DNA of 12,636 nt from RBG-16-66-20 sp049651845 (GCA_049651845.1 JBASCW010000131.1:1-12636); one strand, 5' to 3'; counted from the stretch's first letter, positions 1 through 8,190 are shown. Notes: generated by a model not told the origin, from the sequence alone. Program-made: numbers and translations.

Positions 1-1
1 G

Positions 2-76
2 GGCGCGGTCGACCTGGCGGGCGCGCGTCACAGCGCAACGCTGCTTGCGGCCCTGATCGGGGAGCGCTGCCGGTGA
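2..76 (+). CDS. C-terminal end of an unidentified upstream gene (partial)
   Basis: An open frame enters from the left edge and ends at the TGA at 74-76, giving 24 residues that finish in ALIGERCR. The stop overlaps the GTG start of the next gene (GTGA), a coupling seen repeatedly in this window, which supports it being a real gene end rather than chance. The tail is too short to identify. Deacetylases of the kind that follows often sit behind glycosyltransferase genes, so a glycosyltransferase is a guess from context only. Confidence 0.5.
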   Translation, partial: GAVDLAGARHSATLLAALIGERCR

Positions 77-840
77 ACGCGGCGTGGCGCGCGCTGCTCG
101 ACGAGATCGGCCGCTCGCGGGATGCCGGCCACGAGGTCGAGTTCTGGTGGCGCGACGACGACGCCGCGCGGCCGGATCCGGCGCTGGAGCGGCTGCTCGC
201 CCTTGCGCAGGCGAGCGCGGTGCCGCTCGCGCTCGCCGTGATTCCCGCGCAGGCCGAGGCAGCGGCGTTCGCGCGCCCGTGCGCGGGCGTTTCGATCCTG
301 CAGCACGGCAGCGATCATCGCAACCGCGCGGCGGCCGGAGAAAAGAAGAGCGAGTTTGCGGGCGCGGAACCGCCCGCTGCGGCGATTGCACGGCTCGCGG
401 ACGCGCGCCACCGGCTTTCGGCTGTGCTGGGAGGGCGCGCGCTTCCGGTGCTGGCCCCTCCCTGGAACAGGATTCCCGCGAACCATGTCGCGCCGCTCGC
501 GGCAGCTGGATTTCGCGGGCTGAGTTGCTACGGGCCGCGCCGCGCCGCGCTCGCGGCGCCGGGGCTCGCGCAGGTCAACACGCACGTGGACCTGATCGCC
601 TGGCGCGCCGGCCGCGGCTTCGCGGGCGAGGAGGCGGTGCTTGCCGCGGCGGCCGGGCATCTCGCTGCCAAGCGCGAAGGCAGGGCCGATGCCGGGGAGC
701 CCACCGGTTGGCTCAGCCACCACGCGGTACACGACGAGCCGGCCTGGCGCTTCCTCGAACAGCTGTTCGAAACGATGCCGGCAGCGCCGGGCCTGCGCTG
801 GCTCGGGGCGCAGGAACTATTCCACATTTCCGGACGATGA
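73..840 (+). CDS. Polysaccharide deacetylase-like protein
   Basis: The 255-residue product shows the divergent polysaccharide deacetylase pattern (carbohydrate esterase 4-like, NodB fold). The metal-binding first motif is WWRDDDA at residues 25-31. The HxxxH second motif is H78-G-S-D-H82. A PPWNR stretch at 129-133 replaces the usual RPPWG. A later THVD (170-173) and a C-terminal HHAVHDE (216-222) are typical of this subfamily. D29, H78 and H82 are the likely metal ligands. Family members remove N- or O-acetyl groups from polysaccharides; the substrate here is unknown. No signal peptide is visible, so it is probably cytoplasmic or membrane-associated. The GTG start is chosen because it overlaps the preceding stop and places the RDDD motif near the N terminus as expected. 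The stop overlaps the start of the following membrane protein, so the two are probably co-translated. Confidence 0.78.
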   Translation: MNAAWRALLDEIGRSRDAGHEVEFWWRDDDAARPDPALERLLALAQASAVPLALAVIPAQAEAAAFARPCAGVSILQHGSDHRNRAAAGEKKSEFAGAEPPAAAIARLADARHRLSAVLGGRALPVLAPPWNRIPANHVAPLAAAGFRGLSCYGPRRAALAAPGLAQVNTHVDLIAWRAGRGFAGEEAVLAAAAGHLAAKREGRADAGEPTGWLSHHAVHDEPAWRFLEQLFETMPAAPGLRWLGAQELFHISGR

Positions 841-1328
841 CGGCGCGCAGCAGGCATGGGTACCCGCTGCGCGCGCTGGGCCTCGATTACGCCGGCGCCG
901 CGGCCGGGCTCGGCATTTCGGTCGGCATCATCGTGTTTGTGCGATTGGCGGCGCCGATGGCCTGGGTGCTGGCCGGGTCGGCCGCACTATTCCTCGTATA
1001 CTTTGCGCGGACGGTTTGCCGCCAGTTGACCCACATCGAGCTGGACGAGACCGGAATCCGCGCCGTCGGACCCGCAGTGCTGACGTCGGGCGCGGCGATC
1101 CGGTGGCATGACTTGCGTGCGCTGCGCCTGGATTACTACTCGACGCGCGCCGACCGAGAGGGGGGATGGATGCAGTTGAAGCTGGGCGACGGGCAGCGCA
1201 CGATCCGCATCGACTCGGATCTGGAGGGATTCGCACTGATCGCCGAACGCGCGGCGCGCGAGGCCGCCCGGCTCGATCTCGCGCTCGAGCCCGGCACGGT
1301 GAACAATCTGCTCGCACTGCGCCCCTAG
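837..1328 (+). CDS. Small membrane protein with two N-terminal helices and a PH-like tail
   Basis: This 163-residue protein starts at the ATG (837-839) that overlaps the deacetylase stop (ATGA). The same frame is open much further upstream, but that part lies over the deacetylase gene and is a shadow. Two hydrophobic segments, about residues 18-37 and 40-56, look like a membrane hairpin. The rest (about 62-163) is a soluble beta-rich region with alternating hydrophobic residues (HIELDETGIRAVG, IRWHDLRALRLDYY, GGWMQLKL, RTIRIDSDL) followed by a C-terminal helix. That layout resembles bacterial PH-like domains attached to membrane hairpins, but no family can be named with certainty. Coupling to the deacetylase suggests a shared envelope-related role. 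Function unknown. Confidence 0.75.
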   Translation: MTARSRHGYPLRALGLDYAGAAAGLGISVGIIVFVRLAAPMAWVLAGSAALFLVYFARTVCRQLTHIELDETGIRAVGPAVLTSGAAIRWHDLRALRLDYYSTRADREGGWMQLKLGDGQRTIRIDSDLEGFALIAERAAREAARLDLALEPGTVNNLLALRP

Positions 1329-1332
1329 CGAG

Positions 1333-3228
1333 ATGGCGGACGTCCTCCAGATCCGCGACCTGCGCGTCTACCTGGAAGTGGACGCCGGCACCGTGAAGGC
1401 GGTGGACGGCGTGTCGTTCCGTATCCCGGAGGGACGCACCGTGGCGCTGGTCGGCGAATCGGGCTCGGGCAAGACCATGGTCGCGCAGGCGGTGATGAGC
1501 ATCCTGCCGCAGGTGGCGCGCATCGAATCGGGCGAGATCCTGTTCTACGACCCCAGGCTGCCGGGCACCGTCACGGACATTTCACGGCTCGATCCGCAGG
1601 GCGCGCAGGTGCGCGCGATCCGCGGCGGGCGCATCTCGATCATCTTCCAGGAGCCGATGACGGCGCTCTCGCCTTTGCATACCGTCGGCAACCAGATCGG
1701 CGAGGCGCTCATGTTGCACCGCGCGAGCCTGGGCCCCGCGGAACGGCGCGACGCGGTGATCGACATGCTGCGGTTGGTGGGCTTCGCCGACCCGGCCAAG
1801 GCAGAGCACACCTACCCGTTCGAGCTCTCCGGCGGCCTGCGCCAGCGCGCGATGATCGCCATGGCGCTCGTTTGCCGGCCGGCGCTGCTGGTCGCCGACG
1901 AGCCGACCACGGCGCTCGACGTCACGATCCAGGCGCAGATCCTGCAGCTCGTGCAGTCGCTGCAGTCGGAGCTGCAGATGGCGATGCTGCTGATCACCCA
2001 CGATCTGGGCATCGTCGCCAACATGGCCGACGAGGTGGTGGTGATGTACAACGGCAAGGTCGTCGAATCGGGCGTGCTCGAGGACATCTTCCGCGACGCG
2101 CGCCATCCCTACCTGAAGGCGCTGATGCGCGCGGTGCCGCGCTTCAACATGGCGCCGAGCGAGCGGCTCACGCCGATCCGCGAAGTCCAGTCGGTCACCG
2201 ACCACCTCATATCGGGGCGCGGCCGCCCGCACGACGAGCAGGACATGGGCAACGACCCGCTGCTCAGGGTGCGCAACCTCGTGAAGCGCTTCCAGACGCG
2301 CAAGACCTCCTTGCTCGGCCGCAAGCTCGCCGGCGAAGTGCGCGCCGTGGACGACGTGAGCTTTCACGTCGGCGCGGGCGAGTGCCTGGGCCTGGTGGGC
2401 GAGTCCGGCTGCGGCAAGACCACCACCGCCAAGATGCTGCTGCGCTCGATCGCCCCCGACAGCGGCGAGATCGTGTTCAACGACCGCGGCCGGCCGCGCG
2501 ACGTGCTCGCGCTGGCCGGCGAAGACCTGTTCGCCTACCGGCGCAAGGTCCAGTTCGTGTTCCAGGATCCGTTCAGCTCGCTCAACCCGCGCATGACGGT
2601 GAACGAAATCCTCGCCGAGCCGCTGCTGATCCACGGCGTCGGCGATCGCGAGGAGCGTTACGCGCGCGTCAAGGAGCTGATGACGCTGGTCGGGCTGGAC
2701 GTGAGGTTTCTCAGGCGCTATCCGCACAGCTTCTCCGGCGGCCAGCGCCAGCGCATCGGCATCGCGCGGGCGCTGGCGCTGGGCCCGCAGCTGCTGATCT
2801 GCGACGAGCCGGTATCGGCGCTCGACGTCTCGGTGCAGGCGCAGGTGCTCAACCTGCTGCTCGATCTGAAGAGCGCGCTCAACCTGACTTACATCTTCAT
2901 CTCGCACAATCTCGCGGTGGTGCACTACCTCGCCGACCGCATCGCGGTGATGTGCGCCGGGCGCATCGTCGAGCTCGCCACTTTCGACGAGCTGTTCCGC
3001 AATCCGGTGCACCCGTACACCCGGGCGCTGCTCGCGGCGGTGCCGGACCCGGACCTCGACCGCAAGCTCGACTTCGCGGCGCTGATGGAAGGCAAGGCCT
3101 CGGACCCGGGCGCCTGGCCCGCGCCGTTCCGGCTGGACGCCGGCACGCGCGCGGCGATGCTCGACATCGGCGCCGACCACCTGGTACGCGCCCACGAATC
3201 CGCCGACATTTCGGAGCTCCGGACATGA
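1333..3228 (+). CDS. Peptide-type ABC importer, double ATP-binding protein (YejF/DppDF-like)
   Basis: The 631-residue chain contains two complete nucleotide-binding domains and energises peptide or related solute uptake on the cytoplasmic face of the inner membrane. NBD1 has Walker A GESGSGKT (41-48), Q-loop Q106, signature LSGGLRQR (165-172), Walker B LLVADEPT (185-192) and switch H223. NBD2 has GESGCGKT (356-363), Q411, FSGGQRQR (467-474), LLICDEPV (487-494) and H525. Each NBD is followed by the oligopeptide-transporter C-terminal pattern (HPYLKALMRAVP at 258-269, HPYTRALLAAVP at 560-571). All catalytic residues are present in both halves. The ATG lies 4 bases after the previous stop. The gene's own stop overlaps the start of the solute-binding protein gene (ATGA), so the four transporter genes form an operon. 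The substrate cannot be deduced from the ATPase. Confidence 0.95.
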   Translation: MADVLQIRDLRVYLEVDAGTVKAVDGVSFRIPEGRTVALVGESGSGKTMVAQAVMSILPQVARIESGEILFYDPRLPGTVTDISRLDPQGAQVRAIRGGRISIIFQEPMTALSPLHTVGNQIGEALMLHRASLGPAERRDAVIDMLRLVGFADPAKAEHTYPFELSGGLRQRAMIAMALVCRPALLVADEPTTALDVTIQAQILQLVQSLQSELQMAMLLITHDLGIVANMADEVVVMYNGKVVESGVLEDIFRDARHPYLKALMRAVPRFNMAPSERLTPIREVQSVTDHLISGRGRPHDEQDMGNDPLLRVRNLVKRFQTRKTSLLGRKLAGEVRAVDDVSFHVGAGECLGLVGESGCGKTTTAKMLLRSIAPDSGEIVFNDRGRPRDVLALAGEDLFAYRRKVQFVFQDPFSSLNPRMTVNEILAEPLLIHGVGDREERYARVKELMTLVGLDVRFLRRYPHSFSGGQRQRIGIARALALGPQLLICDEPVSALDVSVQAQVLNLLLDLKSALNLTYIFISHNLAVVHYLADRIAVMCAGRIVELATFDELFRNPVHPYTRALLAAVPDPDLDRKLDFAALMEGKASDPGAWPAPFRLDAGTRAAMLDIGADHLVRAHESADISELRT

Positions 3229-5141
3229 AACGATTGCCAGCTTTTCTCCTTGCGGGCGCGCTGCTCGCCAGCGGCCTCGCCGCCGCGCAGGGCAAGTTCG
3301 TCGATTCGGCCGCGCTCGAGGCCGAGGTCAAGGCCGGCAAGCTGGCGCCGGTGGCCAAGCGGCTGCCCGAGGCGCCGCTGGTGGCGAACCTGCCCGCGGG
3401 CGCTCAGCCGGGACAGCACGGCGGCACGCTCAACATGCTGATCGGGCGCAGCCGCGACGTGCGCATGCTGGTGGTGTACGGCTACGCGCGGCTGGTCGGC
3501 TACGACGCGAAGTTCAACATCGCGCCCGACATCCTCGAGAGCATCGACGTCAAGGACGACCGCGTGTTCACGATGAAGCTGCGCAAGGGCCACCGCTGGT
3601 CCGACGGCCAGCCGTTCACCACCGAGGACTTCCGCTACTACTGGGAGGACGTCGCCAACAACAGGGAGCTCAGCCCCACGGGGCCGCCCTCGGAGCTGCT
3701 GGTGAACGGCGAGCCGCCGAAGGTGGAGTTCCCGGACAAGCAGACGGTGCGCTACAGCTGGTCCAAGCCCAACCCGGATTTCCTGCCGCGCATGGCGGGC
3801 GCCTCGCCGCTGTTCATCTTCCGGCCGGCGCATTACCTGAAGAACTTCCATCCCAAGTACAACAAGAAGGTGGAGGCCGCCGAGGGCAGCGGCGGCGGGG
3901 TGGACCGCAGTAGTTCCGCGGTGCAAAAACGCGGCTGGGCGGCGCTGCACAACCGCGAAGACAACCTGTACCAGTTCGACAATCCCAAGCTGCCGACGCT
4001 GCAGCCCTGGATCAACACCACCAAGCCGCCCGCGGACCGCTTCGTGGCAGTGCGCAATCCGTATTTCCACCGCGTCGATGCCGCCGGCCTGCAGTTGCCG
4101 TACATCGACCGCATCGTGCTGCAGGTCGCCGAAGGCAAGCTGATCCCGGCCAAGACGGGCGCGGGCGAGTCCGACCTGCAGGCGCGCGACATCCAGTTCA
4201 ACAACTACACCTTCCTGAGGAAGGGCGAGAAGACCAACAACTACCGCACGCTGCTCTGGAAGACCGCGCGCGGCTCGCATTTCGCGCTGTTTCCGAACCT
4301 CAACGTGACCGATCCAGTTTGGAAAAAGCTGGTGCGCGAGGCGCGCTTCCGGCATGCGCTGTCGCTCGCGATCGACCGCGGGCAGGTGAACCAGGTGCTG
4401 TACTTCGGCCTCGCCGCCGAGAGCAACGACACCATGGTCGCGGAGAGCCCGCTCTACAGGAAGGAATACCAGACGCGCTGGGCGCAGTACGACAGGAAGG
4501 CCGCCGACAAGCTGCTCGACGAGCTGGGCCTGAAGCGCGGCAGCCACGGCGTGCGCCGGCTGCCCGACGGCCGGCCGATGGAGATCATCGTCGAGACCGC
4601 GGGCGAGTCTACCGAGCAGACCGACGTGCTCGAGATGATCCGCGAGACCTGGCGCGAGGTCGGCATCAAGCTGTTCCCCAAGCCCTCGCAGCGCGAGGTG
4701 CTGCGCAACCGCGTGTTCTCGGGGGAGGCGCTGATGTCGGTCTGGAGCGGCATCGAGAACGGCGTCGCTACCGCCGACGTGAGCCCCGAGGAGCTCGCGC
4801 CGACCAACCAGCAGCAGCTGCAGTGGCCGAAATTCGGCCAGTACTACGAGACTGGCGGCAAGGCGGGCGAGGCGCCCGACATGGCCGAGGTCGCAGAGCT
4901 GCTCAAGCTGAACAGCGCCTGGCGCAGCGCGTCCACGCGCGAGGAGCGCACCAAGATCTGGCACCGCATGCTCGCGATCCACAGCGAGCAGCAGTACGTG
5001 ATCGGCGTGGTGAACGGCGTGTCGCAGCCGATCGTGGTACGCAATACGCTGCGCAACGTGCCCGACAAGGGCATCTACAACTGGGATCCGGGCGCCTTCT
5101 TCGGCATCTACCGGCCCGACACGTTCTGGTTTGCCAAGTAG
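3225..5141 (+). CDS. Family 5 extracellular solute-binding protein of the peptide ABC importer
   Basis: This 638-residue protein is the periplasmic ligand-capturing component of the importer. The first 21 residues form a classical signal peptide (KR, a hydrophobic run, then LAAA) with likely cleavage before Q22; no lipobox cysteine is seen. The family 5 signature region is clear around residues 112-142, including FTMKLRKGHRWSDGQPF followed by TTEDFRYYWED. Later segments (FRHALSLAIDR, and the C-terminal YNWDPGAFFGIYRPDTFWF) also fit the family. The length suits the larger peptide or nickel-type binding proteins, which average nearer 500-600. Ligands in this family range from di- and oligopeptides to microcin-like peptides, opines and metals, and nothing visible settles which. 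The start overlaps the ATPase stop. The same frame stays open upstream inside the ATPase gene, but the signal peptide fixes the start here. Confidence 0.95.
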   Translation: MKRLPAFLLAGALLASGLAAAQGKFVDSAALEAEVKAGKLAPVAKRLPEAPLVANLPAGAQPGQHGGTLNMLIGRSRDVRMLVVYGYARLVGYDAKFNIAPDILESIDVKDDRVFTMKLRKGHRWSDGQPFTTEDFRYYWEDVANNRELSPTGPPSELLVNGEPPKVEFPDKQTVRYSWSKPNPDFLPRMAGASPLFIFRPAHYLKNFHPKYNKKVEAAEGSGGGVDRSSSAVQKRGWAALHNREDNLYQFDNPKLPTLQPWINTTKPPADRFVAVRNPYFHRVDAAGLQLPYIDRIVLQVAEGKLIPAKTGAGESDLQARDIQFNNYTFLRKGEKTNNYRTLLWKTARGSHFALFPNLNVTDPVWKKLVREARFRHALSLAIDRGQVNQVLYFGLAAESNDTMVAESPLYRKEYQTRWAQYDRKAADKLLDELGLKRGSHGVRRLPDGRPMEIIVETAGESTEQTDVLEMIRETWREVGIKLFPKPSQREVLRNRVFSGEALMSVWSGIENGVATADVSPEELAPTNQQQLQWPKFGQYYETGGKAGEAPDMAEVAELLKLNSAWRSASTREERTKIWHRMLAIHSEQQYVIGVVNGVSQPIVVRNTLRNVPDKGIYNWDPGAFFGIYRPDTFWFAK

Positions 5142-5180
5142 TCAGGCAAGAGCGACCGCCGCGACAGCTTATCCCGCGAT

Positions 5181-6206
5181 ATGCTGACCTACACGCTGCG
5201 TCGGCTGCTGATCATGATCCCGACGCTGCTCGTGATCAGCTTCGTCACGTTCGCGATCATCAAGCTGCCGCCGGGCGACTTCCTCTCCAACCAGATCGCC
5301 GAGCTGCGCAGCCAGGGCGACAAGGCCGCGCTCGAGCGCGTCGAGTTCCTGCGCAAGCAGTACGGCCTGGACAAGCCGTTCCTCGAGCAGTACGCGGTCT
5401 GGGTCGGGTTGTGGCCGGCCGAGCGCGGCTTCTCGGGGCTGCTGCAGGGCGACTGGGGCTGGTCGTTCGAGCACGACCTGCCGGTGAGCGAGGTGATCGG
5501 CGACCGCATGCTGCTGTCGTTCATCATGAACTTCACGGTGATCCTGTTCACCTGGGCGGTGGCGTTCCCGATCGGCGCCTACGCCGCGACGCACCAGTAC
5601 AGCTGGGGCGACCACGGCCTCACCATGCTCGGCTACGTCGGCCTCGCCACGCCCAATTTCCTGTTCGCGCTCACGCTGATGTACTTCGCCAACGTCGAAT
5701 TCGGCCTGGCGATCGGCGGCATCATGGACCCCGAGTACCTGGACCAGCCCTGGAGCCTCGCCAAGTTCGCCTCGGTGCTGTCGCACCTGTGGATCCCGGT
5801 GATCGTGATCGGTACCTCGGGCACCGCGGCGATGATCCGGCGCCTGCGCGCCAACCTGCTCGATGAGCTGCAGAAGCAGTACGTGGTCACCGCGCGCGCC
5901 AAGGGCATGCCGCCGTTCCGGCTGCTGGTGAAGTACCCGCTGCGCATGGCGCTCAATCCGTTCGTCGCCGACATCGGCAGCCTGCTGCCCTCGGTGATCT
6001 CTGGCTCGGCGATCGTCGCGGTGGTGCTGTCGCTGCAGACCTCGGGGCCGATGCTGCTCGAGGCGCTGCGCAGCCAGGACCAGTACCTGGCCGGCTCGTT
6101 CCTGATGTTCCTCGCGCTGCTCACGGTGATCGGCATGTTCGTCTCCGACCTGCTGCTCGCGGCGCTCGACCCGCGCATCCGCCTGACCGGGGGCGTCGCG
6201 AAGTGA
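5181..6206 (+). CDS. Peptide-type ABC importer permease 1 (OppB/DppB/YejB-like)
   Basis: This 341-residue inner-membrane permease has the standard N-terminal helix (LIMIPTLLVISFVTFAIIKL), followed by the PGDF motif typical of OppB-type permeases at residues 31-34. A periplasmic loop leads to the core helices. The EAA-type coupling motif lies near residues 234-262 (VVTARAKGMPPFRLLVKYPLR); there the permease meets the ATPase. The C terminus ends in LLLAALDPRIRL, usual for the family. It follows the binding-protein gene after 39 bases with no obvious Shine-Dalgarno sequence before the ATG. It overlaps the next permease gene by 4 bases (GTGA). It should pair with the second permease as the heterodimeric channel. 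Confidence 0.95.
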   Translation: MLTYTLRRLLIMIPTLLVISFVTFAIIKLPPGDFLSNQIAELRSQGDKAALERVEFLRKQYGLDKPFLEQYAVWVGLWPAERGFSGLLQGDWGWSFEHDLPVSEVIGDRMLLSFIMNFTVILFTWAVAFPIGAYAATHQYSWGDHGLTMLGYVGLATPNFLFALTLMYFANVEFGLAIGGIMDPEYLDQPWSLAKFASVLSHLWIPVIVIGTSGTAAMIRRLRANLLDELQKQYVVTARAKGMPPFRLLVKYPLRMALNPFVADIGSLLPSVISGSAIVAVVLSLQTSGPMLLEALRSQDQYLAGSFLMFLALLTVIGMFVSDLLLAALDPRIRLTGGVAK

Positions 6207-7378
6207 GCCGGCTCGAGCACGCCGGTGAAGGCCGGCTCCAGCACTACGTCTCGCCCGAGCCCTTCGAGCCGCTCGCCACCGAGAAGCTCACGCCCGAGCA
6301 GGAACGCTTCTACCGCGCCTCGCAGTGGCGGATCATGTGGTGGAAGTTCCGGCGCCATCGCGTCGCGGTGTTCTGCGCCGCGATCCTGCTCGCGGTCTAC
6401 GCTTCGATCCTGGTGAGCGAGATCCTCGCGCCCTACAACCTGCATACGCGCGACTCGCGCCACATCTACGCGCCGCCGCAGGAGCTGCGCCTGTTCCACG
6501 ACGGCAGGTTCGTCGGGCCCTTCGTCTACGGCTACAGCATGGAGCTGAACCTGCAGACCATGCGCCGCGTCTACAGTCCCGACGCGGCCAAGGTGCAGCC
6601 GCTGCGCTTCTTCTGCCGCGGCGACGCCTACCAGTTCTGGGGCCTGTTCGAGGCGAGCTTCCACCTCGTCTGCCCGGCCGAGGGCGGCACCTTCTTCCTG
6701 TTCGGCACCGACCGGCTGGGCCGCGACGTGCTGTCGCGCATCATCTACGGCACGCGCATCTCGCTCACCGTAGGGCTGCTCGGCATCGCGGTGAGCTTCC
6801 TGATCGGCATCACGCTGGGCGGCATCTCGGGCTACTACGGCGGCTGGGTGGACACCGTCATCCAGCGCTTCATCGAGATGGTGCGCTCGTTCCCGGAGCT
6901 GCCGCTCTGGATGGCGCTGTCGGCGGCGCTGCCGGTGACCTGGAGCCCGATACTGGTCTATTTCGGCATCACCATCATCCTGGGCCTGCTGGACTGGCCG
7001 GGCCTGGCGCGCGCGGTGCGCTCCAAGCTGCTCGCGCTGCGCGAGGAGGACTTCGCGCAGGCCGCGGTGCTGATGGGCGCTTCGCCGGGCCGCGTGATCG
7101 GCCGGCATTTGCTGCCCAGTTTCACGAGCCATTTGATCGCGTCTTTGACCCTTTCCGTGCCGAGCATGATCCTCGGCGAGACCGCGCTCTCGTTCCTCGG
7201 CCTCGGCCTGCGGCCGCCGGTGACGAGCTGGGGCGTGTTGCTCAACGAAGCGCAGAACATCAACGTGGTCGCGCTCTACCCCTGGCTGATGCTGCCGGTG
7301 GTGCCCGTATTCGTGGTGGTGCTCGCCTTCAATTTCTTCGGCGACGGCCTGCGCGACGCCGCCGATCCGTATAAGTAG
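6203..7378 (+). CDS. Peptide-type ABC importer permease 2 (OppC/DppC/YejE-like)
   Basis: This 391-residue permease starts at a GTG overlapping the first permease stop. After a cytoplasmic N terminus with WRIMWWKFRRHR (42-53) comes a first helix at about 54-75. A soluble loop of about 90 residues follows (roughly 78-167), longer than in typical DppC. The family motif FGTDRLGRDVLSRIIYGTR lies at 167-185. The EAA coupling motif is around 281-312 (QAAVLMGASPGRVIGRHLLP). The C terminus is the conserved GDGLRDAADPYK. The nucleotide sequence of this 3' end (7312-7378) recurs in mutated form at 8127-8190, on the far side of an inserted gene. It is the last gene of the transporter operon. Confidence 0.95.
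   Translation: MSRLEHAGEGRLQHYVSPEPFEPLATEKLTPEQERFYRASQWRIMWWKFRRHRVAVFCAAILLAVYASILVSEILAPYNLHTRDSRHIYAPPQELRLFHDGRFVGPFVYGYSMELNLQTMRRVYSPDAAKVQPLRFFCRGDAYQFWGLFEASFHLVCPAEGGTFFLFGTDRLGRDVLSRIIYGTRISLTVGLLGIAVSFLIGITLGGISGYYGGWVDTVIQRFIEMVRSFPELPLWMALSAALPVTWSPILVYFGITIILGLLDWPGLARAVRSKLLALREEDFAQAAVLMGASPGRVIGRHLLPSFTSHLIASLTLSVPSMILGETALSFLGLGLRPPVTSWGVLLNEAQNINVVALYPWLMLPVVPVFVVVLAFNFFGDGLRDAADPYK
7312..7378 (+). repeat. Left copy of a direct repeat: 3' end of the permease gene
   Basis: The last 67 bases of the permease gene are repeated in the same orientation at 8127-8190. The longest exact match is 30 bases (7339-7368 against 8151-8180). Both copies share GTGGTGG near the left end and ATAAGTA near the stop. 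This copy is the functional one, coding for the conserved permease C terminus. Confidence 0.9.
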
Positions 7379-7400
7379 AAGTACACAGACTGGTCCTGCG

Positions 7401-8126
7401 GTGAAAATCGGCCTCATTCAGACAGCGGGCTTGGGCGACATCGTCATCGCGCTTCCCATCGCAAAGACCTTTGCCGACGCGGGACACCAAGTATTCTGGC
7501 CGGTCAATGAAGCGTATTGCCGTTTTCTTCCGGAGGCGGCGCCCTATGTGACGTTTATTCCCGTTCCCAGGAATGAGCCCGTGGATTTTCACCTATCGTT
7601 TCCCCGCAGAGAGCTTGCGTCACGCGGATGCGACAGGACGTTCGTTCTCTACAACAGCCTATTCGATGACTCGAGCATGCTCGAGAGAAAAGATCTTGTT
7701 CGATTCTTGAAATTCGATGAATACAAGTACGCCGTCACCGGAGTGCCTTTCGCTGAGAAGTGGCGCCTGCAGGTGACGCGTAACATCGAGCGGGAAAAGG
7801 AACTCCATACGTCCCTCGGAATTGGGGGGGCGTACATCTGCATACATCGCCAGGCTTCCAACGCGCGCGTGGAGTTCGGGATACCGAGCGAATGGCGCGA
7901 GTTTCAGATCGTCGAAGTGGATGGCCGCGGGACGCCGTTCGACTGGATATATACGTTTGAGCGCGCGGCCAAGCTAGTGTGCATAGACAGCGTCTTCTCC
8001 AACCTGATCGAGCAGCTCAATCTCCCGAATGAGAAGCACCTTTTTCTCAGAATGCCGAGCCCGTTCTGCGCGGTGATGAAGAATGGCTGGCGCATGATAG
8101 GCCTGGAAGAATCGCGTGAAGCGTAG
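7401..8126 (+). CDS. Glycosyltransferase-like protein (GT-B fold, possibly GT9-related), probable inserted gene
   Basis: The 241-residue product begins MKIGLIQTAGLGDIVIALPI. This is the first strand, glycine loop (GLGD at 10-13) and helix of a GT-B glycosyltransferase of the heptosyltransferase (GT9) type. A later segment, AAKLVCIDSVFSNLIEQLN (189-207), fits the nucleotide-sugar-side helix with its acidic-serine pair of the C-terminal lobe. It is shorter than typical GT9 enzymes (about 320-350 residues), so it may be a compact or distant member. Activity is not proven by motifs. Base composition differs from its neighbours: bases 7681-7740 have 25 G/C of 60, against 40 of 60 in the permease at 6721-6780. 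It uses codons such as ATA, AAA and AGA that are rare nearby. The start is GTG with no clear ribosome binding site. Flanking copies of the permease 3' end indicate horizontal insertion. Confidence 0.6.
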   Translation: MKIGLIQTAGLGDIVIALPIAKTFADAGHQVFWPVNEAYCRFLPEAAPYVTFIPVPRNEPVDFHLSFPRRELASRGCDRTFVLYNSLFDDSSMLERKDLVRFLKFDEYKYAVTGVPFAEKWRLQVTRNIEREKELHTSLGIGGAYICIHRQASNARVEFGIPSEWREFQIVEVDGRGTPFDWIYTFERAAKLVCIDSVFSNLIEQLNLPNEKHLFLRMPSPFCAVMKNGWRMIGLEESREA

Positions 8127-8190
8127 CGTGGTGGCCACCTTCAATTCTTCCGGCGACGGCCTGCGCGACGCCGCCGATCCTCATAAGTAA
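8127..8190 (+). repeat. Right copy of the permease 3'-end direct repeat
   Basis: This 64-base segment matches the permease 3' end at 7312-7378, with a 3-base gap near the left end and a handful of substitutions, including an exact 30-base core (8151-8180). It starts one base after the glycosyltransferase-like stop and ends flush with the stop codon of the convergent hydrolase gene at 8191. The two copies are 812 bases apart, measured from core start to core start. Confidence 0.9.
8128..8190 (+). pseudogene. Remnant of an OppC-type permease C terminus
   Basis: Read in the permease frame, this stretch gives VVATFNSSGDGLRDAADPHK followed by TAA, against VVVLAFNFFGDGLRDAADPYK in the intact gene. 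One codon is missing. FF has become SS, either by three substitutions or by a compensated one-base deletion and insertion, and Y has become H. No start codon with upstream context belongs to it. It is best read as a displaced gene end no longer under selection, left when the foreign gene was inserted. Confidence 0.75.

Noticed and set aside
1872..3224. Upstream extension of the binding-protein frame inside the ATPase gene
   Set aside because: The product is Ala/Arg/Gly-rich low-complexity shadow. The real start at 3225 is fixed by the signal peptide and the ATGA overlap.
2925..4982. Long minus-strand open frame (about 685 codons) opposite the binding-protein gene
   Set aside because: It is antisense to a gene with a clear signal peptide and family motifs. 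Its product is rich in Arg, Leu, His and Val with no domain pattern, as expected of a shadow in high-G+C DNA.
4319..5866. Open frame spanning the end of the binding protein and the start of the first permease
   Set aside because: Arg/Ala-rich shadow in another frame, crossing two well-supported genes.
7379..8126. Integron cassette or insertion sequence carrying the glycosyltransferase-like gene
   Set aside because: No attC-like inverted core sites, no terminal inverted repeats, no short target duplication and no recombinase are visible; the flanking repeats are permease coding sequence.
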